Of a stretch of 29,552 nt of DNA, positions 22,587 through 28,390 are shown in pieces; the first letter of the stretch is position 1; the number at the start of each line of letters is the position of its first letter. The translations under genes and the position numbers were made by a program. The notes under the pieces were generated by a model. That model was not told the origin of the DNA. It saw nothing but the letters and a program-made list of their open reading frames with translations, and made no database searches. Location: positions 1 through 29,552 of IMG/VR virus record IMGVR_UViG_3300007345_000172; one strand, 5' to 3'. This DNA comes from a virus.

Positions 22587-22999
22587 TCGTTGTACTGTTT
22601 AAATATTTTATTTAGTTTATCATATACACCATTTAAAAAACAACTACCACAACTTGTTGCAACAGCAGTATCATTAAATACACGGTTGTATATTAATATT
22701 AGTTCGTTTTGTTGTACAGGTGTTACTGTTGATCTTTTTACACTAAAGAAAGTATCTAAATAGTTATACTCATCTTCTGTTAAGCATTCAATCTTTTTAC
22801 TTGGAAACATTTTGTTAAGCGTTTCTTTTCTTTCATCACATCCACAATCATCACCAAGTACAAACTTTGCTGCTTTATCAATGCCTACTTTTTTAAATGC
22901 TTTCTCAACTGTATCACCTAAACCACTACTTGCTGCTTCGTGGTTCTTTTTCCAAGCCTTATATTTTTTACTTCTTTTATCACCTTTAAATTCGTTCAT
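22583..22999 (-). CDS. Conserved Cys-pair protein of unknown function (138 aa)
   Basis: A 138-residue protein with a basic start (KGDKRSKKYKAWKKNH), then GLGDTVEKAFKKVGIDKAAK, a DDCGCDERKE block (C52, C54), ECLTEDEYNYL (C72) and TSCGSC (C117, C120) near the end. The two Cys pairs could bind zinc. I recall similar proteins in flavobacterial phages without assigned function. The ATG lies 5 bases past the sigma-like gene. The next gene begins with TTG overlapping its TGA. The role is possibly tied to the sigma-like factor or replication; unproven. Confidence 0.6.
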   Translation of the reverse strand: MNEFKGDKRSKKYKAWKKNHEAASSGLGDTVEKAFKKVGIDKAAKFVLGDDCGCDERKETLNKMFPSKKIECLTEDEYNYLDTFFSVKRSTVTPVQQNELILIYNRVFNDTAVATSCGSCFLNGVYDKLNKIFKQYND

Positions 23000-23004
23000 A
23001 GTCT

Positions 23005-23556
23005 TTATTTTATTTGCTCAAAATCATTATTAATATAGTCATCATAATCTTCTTGAAACTTTTCTTTTAATTCGTGTTTTGCGTTTTTTAATGTATTAAA
23101 TATACTTACCCAACTTATGTTAGTTTCTTTTGCTATTCCTCTTATGCTTAAATTTGAATCTCTATAAAGTTGAAAAAGTCTACGCTCATACCATCGCCAG
23201 TCTTGTATATGGTCATCAATCATTGTACAAATTTTGTTGTAGGCTATTTGCTCATCCATTTCCGTATCGTCTGGAATTTCGTAGGTATGCTCTTCATTGT
23301 CAAGTGAAACTTTTTTAATTTTTCTTTTATTCTTATAAAATTGAAAGTATAAACTGCGCAAAGAAAAAAATAAATACCCCCTGCTAACTTCACCATTCTT
23401 AATAATTTTTTCTTCATTTGCATACTTATATAACACAAGGTAACATTCCTGCACTAAATCTTCAGCGTATTCATATTCGCCAAAACCCTTTATTATATTA
23501 ACCCATTCAGTATGCCTTTCAGCTACCTTTTCTAACCATTGTGCGGATTTGCCCAT
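23005..23556 (-). CDS. Sigma-70/ECF-like transcription factor
   Basis: A 183-residue protein with two sigma regions. Region 2: YAEDLVQECYLVLYKY (30-45), the core-binding pattern, followed by RGYLFFSLRSLYFQFYKNKR (59-78), which fits the -10 reading helices. Region 4: the helix-turn-helix SIRGIAKETNISWVSIFNTL (137-156) preceded by an aromatic helix (WRWYERRLFQLY). The order and length fit an ECF-type sigma factor. It should bind host RNA polymerase and redirect it, most simply to the late promoter-like elements seen only before late genes. It overlaps the membrane-protein gene upstream by 25 bases. The domain call is good; the target is inference. Confidence 0.75.
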   Translation of the reverse strand: MGKSAQWLEKVAERHTEWVNIIKGFGEYEYAEDLVQECYLVLYKYANEEKIIKNGEVSRGYLFFSLRSLYFQFYKNKRKIKKVSLDNEEHTYEIPDDTEMDEQIAYNKICTMIDDHIQDWRWYERRLFQLYRDSNLSIRGIAKETNISWVSIFNTLKNAKHELKEKFQEDYDDYINNDFEQIK

Positions 23557-23747
23557 ATTACAGTAACACTAATTACACCTAACAAACATTGTAAGGTAAT
23601 CTCGTTACTTTCTTCTAATTCTTCTTTGCTGTATAAAAAACCAAACATCATACCAATTACAGGACTAATAAACACATCAGCATTTTTTACCTGACCTATA
23701 ATTAAATAGATAGCACATATAATTAATAAAGATATTATAAAAATCAA
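23532..23747 (-). CDS. Small membrane protein, TTG start (71 aa)
   Basis: A 71-residue protein with hydrophobic segments at about 1-18 (IFIISLLIICAIYLIIGQV), 26-38 and 50-65 (TLQCLLGVISVTVIWA) and a charged link (SKEELEESNE). It likely spans the membrane two or three times. The start is TTG at 23747, overlapping the helicase stop as TTGA; the next ATG is over 30 codons in. It overlaps the sigma-like gene by 25 bases. The family is not recognised; it could be a holin-like or exclusion protein. Confidence 0.6.
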   Translation of the reverse strand: MIFIISLLIICAIYLIIGQVKNADVFISPVIGMMFGFLYSKEELEESNEITLQCLLGVISVTVIWANPHNG

Positions 23748-24655
23748 ATCTCTAACTTTTCAACTGGTTTAACATTATGTATTAAATCTCTACCAAGAAA
23801 TTCAAAACCTATATTGTTCCTTGCCATTCTTAACTGTATTGGTTCTTCGTAAGGTGTGCATCTCCCACCTGTTTCATTTTCTTTAACCTTTAATACGTGC
23901 AGGTGTGAATACATCCAATTTTGAGCAGAGCCTGTATAACGGTGTATACATATTACATCATCAGCACGGTTTGCCCATTTACCTCCACCTTCTACTGATG
24001 CCATTCCTAAAGGTGTTGGTAGGTTTTCGTATTCGTGTCCTTTAACGTGGGTTCTTCTTAATGCTTCTGTTACACCGTGTGCATTCATAAATACACTTAC
24101 ATTTCTTTTTTTAGCAAATAATCTAAACTCACTTGCTACTTGGTAATCATATTCGTGTCCACCTACTGCTTTTAATAAACCTATATCTTTTGATAAACTG
24201 TTGTACGGATCAATAAGTAGTGCGTTGTAATCCCAAGCATCTTTTATTTGTCCAGCTTGTTTTAATAGTTGTTTATATGTAATTAGATCATCAACTTCTA
24301 TTATCTTAAAATAAGTATCACACCAATTTATTGTGTCGTTTATTAGTTCATCACTTGCTTCGTTTATGGTTTTACCCATTTTAAATTCTATTATTTTTCT
24401 TACAATACTTTGTGAAGTGTTTTCACTTGACCAAACAACAAACCTTAATTTGTGTTTAATTGCCCATATTGTAAACAGATACATTATTACAGTTGTTTTA
24501 CCTACGTTAGCGTGTCCTATTAGTACGTTAAAATTACCCTGCTTGTAACGCAAGTATTCATCTATTTCAGGTATATCTATTTTTAACCCTTCTTTTACTC
24601 TGCCATATTTTATGTCAAGTATTCTATCTTGTATGTTCTTTGCTTGTGCTATCAT
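23744..24655 (-). CDS. Replicative helicase, DnaB/RecA-fold ATPase
   Basis: A 303-residue protein with one RecA-type motor. Walker A is GHANVGKTT (47-55), Walker B ends ALLIDP (145-150), and an H-motif-like NAHGVTEALR (191-200) with a Gly/Ala-rich SVEGGGKWANRADD loop follows. The strand FVVWSSENT before the second helix is typical of the DnaB family. There is no N-terminal primase or Zn domain, so it may work with host DnaG or an unrecognised partner. It is preceded by a 46-residue gene that overlaps its start and followed by the membrane protein with a TTGA overlap. The DnaB C-terminal fold is well supported; 5'-3' direction is assumed. Confidence 0.85.
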   Translation of the reverse strand: MIAQAKNIQDRILDIKYGRVKEGLKIDIPEIDEYLRYKQGNFNVLIGHANVGKTTVIMYLFTIWAIKHKLRFVVWSSENTSQSIVRKIIEFKMGKTINEASDELINDTINWCDTYFKIIEVDDLITYKQLLKQAGQIKDAWDYNALLIDPYNSLSKDIGLLKAVGGHEYDYQVASEFRLFAKKRNVSVFMNAHGVTEALRRTHVKGHEYENLPTPLGMASVEGGGKWANRADDVICIHRYTGSAQNWMYSHLHVLKVKENETGGRCTPYEEPIQLRMARNNIGFEFLGRDLIHNVKPVEKLEI

Positions 24656-24792
24656 CTTTTGTGGTATTTTCTTGCTACTTTGTCGTTTTGTTCTTTACGT
24701 TGAGGTTCTATATAATATCCTGTTATTGGGTTTATATTATAATTCCAAAAATCTACTGGAAATGTTTCACCTTGTTTTAATTTTTTTAACAT
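24652..24792 (-). CDS. Small protein before the helicase (46 aa)
   Basis: A 46-residue, basic protein, MLKKLKQGETFPVDFWNYNI..., ending KVARKYHKR. Its TGA lies inside the helicase ATGA overlap, so translation is coupled. It contains NPITGYYIEPQRKEQ and no membrane part. It is separated from the SSB gene by a terminator. A loader-type or helicase-adaptor role fits the position but nothing in the sequence proves it. Confidence 0.6.
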   Translation of the reverse strand: MLKKLKQGETFPVDFWNYNINPITGYYIEPQRKEQNDKVARKYHKR

Positions 24793-24805
24793 TAATTAAA
24801 GATAT

Positions 24806-24830
24806 AAAAAAAGGGGGTAATTAAACCCCC
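24806..24830 (-). terminator. Intrinsic terminator after ssb
   Basis: Minus strand GGGGGT, loop TTAATT, ACCCCC, then seven T residues. It is the strongest G/C stem in the window. Only about 13 bases separate the T tract from the start of the 46-residue gene. Confidence 0.9.
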
Positions 24831-24847
24831 AATTAATGAACTATGTT

Positions 24848-25165
24848 CTAAAATGGTAAATCAGCTTCTTCACGTGCTGGTTGTTGTTGTTGATTAGTAA
24901 CCTCATTTCTTTCAGCTACTGTTATATCACCACCTAACCATCGTACCGCTCCATTGCCTAAAGATGTTGCTTTTGTTTTAGCTTCTCTTTCTTCTTGTGT
25001 TTGGCTTTGTGTAATCCAAATATTATTACCATACTGTGATTTGTCTTGTATCATCATAGTAATGTTTAAATATTGGTTACCATCTTTGCCTTTTACAATT
25101 TTTGTTTTATCAATCGCAGATAGATTTAAGCTGCCTGATAATATTGCTACGTTCTTTTTTTCCAT
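24848..25165 (-). CDS. ssb: Single-stranded DNA-binding protein
   Basis: A 105-residue protein with a small OB-fold body (VAILSGSLNLSAIDKTKIV, QYLNITMMIQDKSQYGNNIW) and a Gln-rich linker ending in the acidic tip EEADLPF, which resembles the D-D-D-L-P-F tip used by SSB to recruit partners. It is shorter than cellular SSB (about 170). It follows the ERF-type protein by about 50 bases. It protects single strands in replication and recombination. Its own terminator lies downstream. Confidence 0.75.
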   Translation of the reverse strand: MEKKNVAILSGSLNLSAIDKTKIVKGKDGNQYLNITMMIQDKSQYGNNIWITQSQTQEEREAKTKATSLGNGAVRWLGGDITVAERNEVTNQQQQPAREEADLPF

Positions 25166-25218
25166 AAATTATTATTTGATAATTCTTGTAATTAATTTTT
25201 ATATATACGTTATTTACT

Positions 25219-25728
25219 TTACAGTTTTGCAAGTTCATTTTCTATTTTACCTGAAACTTTATACTTGCTTTTAATAGCTTCTACACTACCACCACCTTTT
25301 ATAAATTCTATTGCTTTAGAATATTCAGGTGTGTTTTGGTTTAACCACTTTTTATCTACGGTTACACCACTCGCTACATTTGCATCATCGTCAACAGCTT
25401 GTAAGCCTAAAAGACTTGCCAAAGTGTATCTACGATAATAAGTTATACAACTACCTAACTTTTGTGGATCAGATATTTCTGGTAATTTAAGTGCTGATAT
25501 TACACCACCTGTACCATCAATACAAATTAACTTACTTACTACCATATCTTCTTCTATTGGTTGTAATAAAAGTAGTTTATGTTTTTTAAGTAAAGGTTGT
25601 AGTTGTTTAATTAATGAATTTATATCAAAGTATTTTGATTTATAAAAAGGATTTTTTGCATCCTTACTTATTGTACCTATTTCTTGTTGTAGGTTAAATA
25701 GTTTTATGTTAATGTTTGTTTCTTTCAT
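25219..25728 (-). CDS. erf: ERF-type single-strand annealing protein
   Basis: A 169-residue recombinase of the ERF superfamily. The hallmark is GSCITYYRRYTLASLLGL (92-109) followed by AVDDDAN, and the start has FYKSKYFDINSLIKQLQPLL, where family members place a conserved K-x-x-x-Y/F motif. It anneals complementary strands and, with the exonuclease at 20870-21637, makes a Red/RecET-like system. It overlaps a 39-residue gene upstream. No extra C-terminal domain, so this is a compact form. Confidence 0.85.
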   Translation of the reverse strand: MKETNINIKLFNLQQEIGTISKDAKNPFYKSKYFDINSLIKQLQPLLKKHKLLLLQPIEEDMVVSKLICIDGTGGVISALKLPEISDPQKLGSCITYYRRYTLASLLGLQAVDDDANVASGVTVDKKWLNQNTPEYSKAIEFIKGGGSVEAIKSKYKVSGKIENELAKL

Positions 25729-25828
25729 TGCTTTGTTGAGTTAAAATTAATTGGTTCTTTAATTGTTTTATATCGTATTGCAGTTCTTGTACCTTGCCAT
25801 AGAGTTCTGCTCTTGTATAATTGTTCAT
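25709..25828 (-). CDS. Very small coiled-coil protein (39 aa)
   Basis: A 39-residue protein, MNNYTRAELYGKVQELQYDI, then KQLKNQLILTQQSNE, ending RNKH. It is a single amphipathic helix with a Leu/Ile heptad pattern. Its end overlaps the start of the annealing protein gene by 20 bases. Short helical partners of recombinases occur, but there is no evidence beyond the overlap. It is the first gene after the terminator at 25867-25901. Confidence 0.55.
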   Translation of the reverse strand: MNNYTRAELYGKVQELQYDIKQLKNQLILTQQSNERNKH

Positions 25829-25866
25829 ATTGTAAAGATACAAAAAAATAATTTATGATAATTATA

Positions 25867-25901
25867 AACAAAAAAGAAGGGCATCATTTCTGACACCCTT
25901 C
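25867..25901 (-). terminator. Intrinsic terminator after the NinG-like gene
   Basis: Minus strand GAAGGGTGTC, loop AGAAAT, GATGCCCTTC (10 bp with two G-T pairs), followed by TTTTTTGTT. It lies 30 bases past the stop codon. Confidence 0.88.
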
Positions 25902-25930
25902 AAACAAAGAACAAAAATTACAAGAAAGAA

Positions 25931-26329
25931 TCAAGTAATACTTTTAAGCCTATCGTTATTTAACTTTGCTTCATAATCTTTTATCATTTCTTCCAGTTCG
26001 TAATTGGTAAACTTAACAGTTTCTTTACTTTTCAAATATAATACTTCTGAAGCATCTTTACCTAAAAAAAGTGAGTATTTATATTGCTCACCCTGTTTAA
26101 ACATATTGCATCCTATACATTGACTTTTAACATTACGTTCATCCCATCTTGTACTGTAATGTTTTCTACTCATAAAATGTCCAGCTTGTATTTCTTTCCA
26201 ATGTTTTACTACACCACAAGTTACACAAGTACAGTATCCATTTTTATCAGCACTACTTATTCTTATATATTTACTAAATACTGTATCAAGTTTCTTTACA
26301 AGTTTACTTCTTGAAAGTTTTTTAGGCAC
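25931..26329 (-). CDS. ninG: NinG-like recombination protein (HNH/Cys-type)
   Basis: A 132-residue protein with a Cys cluster C33-x-C35-x-x-C38, then QAGHFMSRKHYSTRWDERN (48-66, with H51) and QCIGCN (C71, C74), the pattern of the lambda NinG (Rap) family, thought to resolve or cut branched DNA. The start codon is GTG at 26329, because no ATG exists upstream of the Cys motif. It overlaps the 82-residue gene by 8 bases. A strong family match. Confidence 0.85.
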   Translation of the reverse strand: MPKKLSRSKLVKKLDTVFSKYIRISSADKNGYCTCVTCGVVKHWKEIQAGHFMSRKHYSTRWDERNVKSQCIGCNMFKQGEQYKYSLFLGKDASEVLYLKSKETVKFTNYELEEMIKDYEAKLNNDRLKSIT

Positions 26330-26570
26330 TTGTTAAATCTTTTTCATTCATATGTGCTTCTAATATATAACCATCTAAAGGACTTATAATAGATATTGCT
26401 TTATATATTTTTCTACTAATAGCTTTTACTTTTTTCTTTTCTGTAGTTGTTGAATCAATACCTAACATACAATACATATGAGCATCTTCCATTAGTAGTT
26501 CATCTACTTTTCTTTTAATACTCCAAGTTTTGTAACCTTGTATTTTTCTAATTTTATCTTCTGTAATCAT
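26322..26570 (-). CDS. Hypothetical basic protein (82 aa)
   Basis: An 82-residue, Lys-rich, helical protein (MITEDKIRKIQGYKTWSIKR...). The pattern GYKTWSIKRKVDELL then KKVKAISRKIYKAISI could bind nucleic acid. First gene of the early block, behind the host-type promoter at 26614-26645. Family not recognised. Confidence 0.6.
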   Translation of the reverse strand: MITEDKIRKIQGYKTWSIKRKVDELLMEDAHMYCMLGIDSTTTEKKKVKAISRKIYKAISIISPLDGYILEAHMNEKDLTSA

Positions 26571-26613
26571 TATTTATATATATACAAATATTATTTACAT
26601 TCCCACTACCCAC

Positions 26614-26645
26614 CAAAGGTACTCGCTTTTTTTTTAAGATGTAAA
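26614..26645 (-). promoter_or_regulatory. Host-type (Bacteroidetes) early promoter
   Basis: Minus strand TTTA (26642-26645), 20 bases, TACCTTTG (26614-26621): the second box matches TAnnTTTG perfectly, and the first differs by one base. The leader to the ATG at 26570 would be about 36 bases. A second, weaker candidate (TTTG-21-AATATTTG) lies just downstream. The region 26571-26670 holds no gene. Confidence 0.6.
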
Positions 26646-26670
26646 CCTTTTTGGAAATTAGTTTTACACA

Positions 26671-26802
26671 TTATCTGCCTTGACCACGATATTTCTTAAC
26701 GTAGTTTTTAGATGATTTAAGTTTAGATTGTTTGTTTTTACTATGTATACCCTTACGCTTAACCTTAACTTTTATATAGTTGATAACTATTTGCTTTGCC
26801 AT
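26671..26802 (-). CDS. Small highly basic protein (43 aa)
   Basis: A 43-residue protein with about 17 Lys/Arg: MAKQIVINYIKVKVKRKGIH, then KNKQSKLKSSKNYVKKYRGQ. It looks like a nucleic-acid-binding or ribosomal-protein-like tail; very similar short proteins occur in flavobacterial phages as I recall, without assigned function. Its ATG overlaps the holin stop (TAATG). It ends the late/lysis block. Confidence 0.6.
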   Translation of the reverse strand: MAKQIVINYIKVKVKRKGIHSKNKQSKLKSSKNYVKKYRGQGR

Positions 26803-27218
26803 TACTGGTGCTTGTTATTGCCAAATACTTTTTCTACTCCACGACTACCAAAATAACCGCCTATAACGATAGATAATAAACCTGTAATACTATCTAATGG
26901 ATAACCTAAATACCATCCTATAACATAGCTTACAGTTAAAAATACAAGTGTTAATGGACGTACATTAGAAGATAACCAAGAACCACTACGTGCATCAGCT
27001 ACCCACCTTCGTGTAGTACCATCTATTTCAGCACGTTCTATTTCAAGTTTTTTAAGTGCTATTTCTTTGTCAGCATCGCTCATACTTGAGCCACCTATAA
27101 TAGCTTGTATAACACTACCTACTGCTGTATTACCTGCAACTGCACCAACTACATCTGGTATTTTGTTTAGTAAGAATTTACCTACTTGTGTATCTTTAAA
27201 TTTCTTTTTTTCAGCCAT
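26802..27218 (-). CDS. Holin, 3TM-type family (putative)
   Basis: A 138-residue protein with an N-terminal weakly hydrophobic zone (GAVAGNTAVGSVIQAIIGGS), a polar middle (KKLEIERAEIDGTTRRWVAD), the signature SGSWLSSNVRPLTLVFLTV, and two membrane helices at about 88-105 and 110-124, ending GYFGSRGVEKVF. These motifs match a known phage holin superfamily (3TM type). It lies directly next to the M15 peptidase, as expected for a lysis pair: the holin opens the membrane so that the peptidase can reach the cell wall. The start ATG is 18 bases past the peptidase stop. Confidence 0.7.
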   Translation of the reverse strand: MAEKKKFKDTQVGKFLLNKIPDVVGAVAGNTAVGSVIQAIIGGSSMSDADKEIALKKLEIERAEIDGTTRRWVADARSGSWLSSNVRPLTLVFLTVSYVIGWYLGYPLDSITGLLSIVIGGYFGSRGVEKVFGNNKHQ

Positions 27219-27236
27219 AATGTACTTCCTACAGTA

Positions 27237-27587
27237 TTAGTATGTCCAGACTGAATTTGGTTTTGAGTTATCGGTATCGCAATGTATAAAGGTTTTAGCG
27301 ATTCCCAACCTTTTAAATCCTGCTTTAATAAGGGCATTAAGAACAATGTATCTTTCTTGTCCTGATCCAATACTAATATCGGCTGCAAGTCCGTTAAGGT
27401 GTGATGAGTTTTGCACACCGCCAACTTTTCGGTTATGGTCGGCTGTTCTATATCCACTTGTGATTTTAAATGGTATTCCTGCAATTTCACGTGCGTTGTT
27501 GAGCAACTCAAGAAAGTTACTATCCATATTAACGCCACTTCCTTTGTGATCAGGTGAATCAAATTCATCTAACGTGAAGTATTTCAT
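27237..27587 (-). CDS. Endolysin, peptidase M15-type
   Basis: A 116-residue Zn peptidase cutting peptidoglycan cross-links. TSGYRTADHNRK (43-54) includes the family's S-G-Y-R; SSHLNGLAADI (61-71) gives Zn ligands H63 and D70; FIHCDTD (100-106) gives H102 with catalytic-side residues. It is a single domain with no signal peptide or wall-binding part, so it needs a holin to exit. It matches the compact M15A (D-Ala-D-Ala carboxypeptidase or endopeptidase) group. Start overlaps the 59-residue gene (ATGA). Confidence 0.9.
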   Translation of the reverse strand: MKYFTLDEFDSPDHKGSGVNMDSNFLELLNNAREIAGIPFKITSGYRTADHNRKVGGVQNSSHLNGLAADISIGSGQERYIVLNALIKAGFKRLGIAKTFIHCDTDNSKPNSVWTY

Positions 27588-27763
27588 TTTTTAATCTTTT
27601 CAATTTCTTGTTTTATATCGCTTACTACTTGGTTAAATTTATCTTCTAAAGCATCAGGAATACCATCCTTATCTTTATCTGTAAATATACCGTAAACTGT
27701 TAATGCCATCATTAAGGCAGTTAAAAACATTACTATTGAAATTATAATTATAAAAGTTTGCAT
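27584..27763 (-). CDS. Membrane microprotein with Ca-binding-like loop (59 aa)
   Basis: A 59-residue protein: one membrane helix (3-26), then D29-K-D-K-D-G-I-P-D-A-L-E40, a perfect D-x-D-x-D-G-x-x-D-x-x-E calcium-loop pattern, and a helical end (FNQVVSDIKQEIEKIKK). It is coupled to the M15 peptidase by an ATGA overlap and sits in the lysis cluster, so a pinholin, spanin-like or lysis-regulator role is plausible. The motif is also seen in secreted thrombospondin-type Ca repeats. Function not established. Confidence 0.65.
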   Translation of the reverse strand: MQTFIIIISIVMFLTALMMALTVYGIFTDKDKDGIPDALEDKFNQVVSDIKQEIEKIKK

Positions 27764-27765
27764 AT

Positions 27766-27843
27766 TTATTTATTTAAATGGCTACCATCGCAGTAACCTT
27801 CTGGGTTATTTGTGCATCCGCACTTACATTTTACTTCTATCAT
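27766..27843 (-). CDS. CDGSH-like Cys/His microprotein (25 aa)
   Basis: A 25-residue frame: M-I-E-V-K-C6-K-C8-G-C10-T-N-N-P-E-G-Y-C18-D-G-S-H22-L-N-K. C-x-C...P...C-D-G-S-H resembles the CDGSH iron-sulphur motif of mitoNEET-type proteins, with slightly changed spacing and one extra Cys. Its start overlaps the stop of the upstream membrane protein (ATGA), supporting coupled translation. Too small to fold alone as a normal CDGSH domain, so it would need to dimerise or bind a partner. It could be chance, but C-D-G-S-H plus coupling is hard to dismiss. Confidence 0.55.
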   Translation of the reverse strand: MIEVKCKCGCTNNPEGYCDGSHLNK

Positions 27844-28250
27844 AACTTTCCTTTTGGGGGGTTATTTTTATTATCAAAGTCCATTGCTGCTTTAAGTATA
27901 ATTTTATCCATCATATTATCTTGGTTTTGCAACATTTCTCTTTGTAGGTTTATTACCATTTCTTCTAACCTATCTTTAGCCTCTACAAGCATTTGTATTT
28001 GATGGTCTTTTTTTTCTAATGTAGCTTTTAAGGCATTTACATCGTCTGGTCTTGTACCACTTATAGCACTTATAAGAACTGGTATTGAAGCAGCAATAGA
28101 ACCAATTAACATAAGCACAATTTCTTTATTAGATTCTAAAACAGGAAACTGTACAAAGGTAATAATAATACCGACAATAAATAGAAATACAAATAAACTA
28201 CCTGCATAACTTCTTATCTCTTTTGCTACTCCGTTTTTAGGTAACTGCAT
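27840..28250 (-). CDS. Two-membrane-segment protein with coiled coil (136 aa)
   Basis: A 136-residue protein: hydrophobic helices at about 17-36 and 44-63, then a long cytoplasmic or periplasmic coiled coil (about 70-118, ATLEKKDHQIQMLVEAKDRL) and a Lys/Pro tail. ATG at 28250 is used; a GTG one codon earlier is an alternative. The ATG overlaps the stop of the 46-residue gene (TGATG). In a lysis cluster this shape fits a holin/antiholin or spanin-type protein, but no family signature is clear. Confidence 0.6.
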   Translation of the reverse strand: MQLPKNGVAKEIRSYAGSLFVFLFIVGIIITFVQFPVLESNKEIVLMLIGSIAASIPVLISAISGTRPDDVNALKATLEKKDHQIQMLVEAKDRLEEMVINLQREMLQNQDNMMDKIILKAAMDFDNKNNPPKGKL

Positions 28251-28390
28251 CACTTTATCTTTTTATAAATGGATATAGATGTATATACTACTGCAAGTAC
28301 TAAACTGATTGACTGAAGCATAGGATTCGCCTCACTTATAGAAATGCCTAAAGCAAAAAAGTTAACAAATCCTATCTTTAAATCTTCCAT
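28250..28390 (-). CDS. Small membrane protein, holin-like (46 aa)
   Basis: A 46-residue protein, MEDLKIGFVNFFALGISISE, then NPMLQSISLVLAVVYTSISI, ending YKKIK. Two short hydrophobic helices joined by a polar turn. This size and shape are typical of small phage membrane proteins next to lysis genes. Its start overlaps the tail fibre stop (TAATG), and its stop overlaps the next start. Confidence 0.6.
   Translation of the reverse strand: MEDLKIGFVNFFALGISISEANPMLQSISLVLAVVYTSISIYKKIK

Noticed and set aside
27182-27568. 128-codon frame overlapping the M15 peptidase
   Set aside because: It lies almost wholly within the peptidase gene in another frame, whose Zn motifs are clear; its translation has no recognisable pattern.
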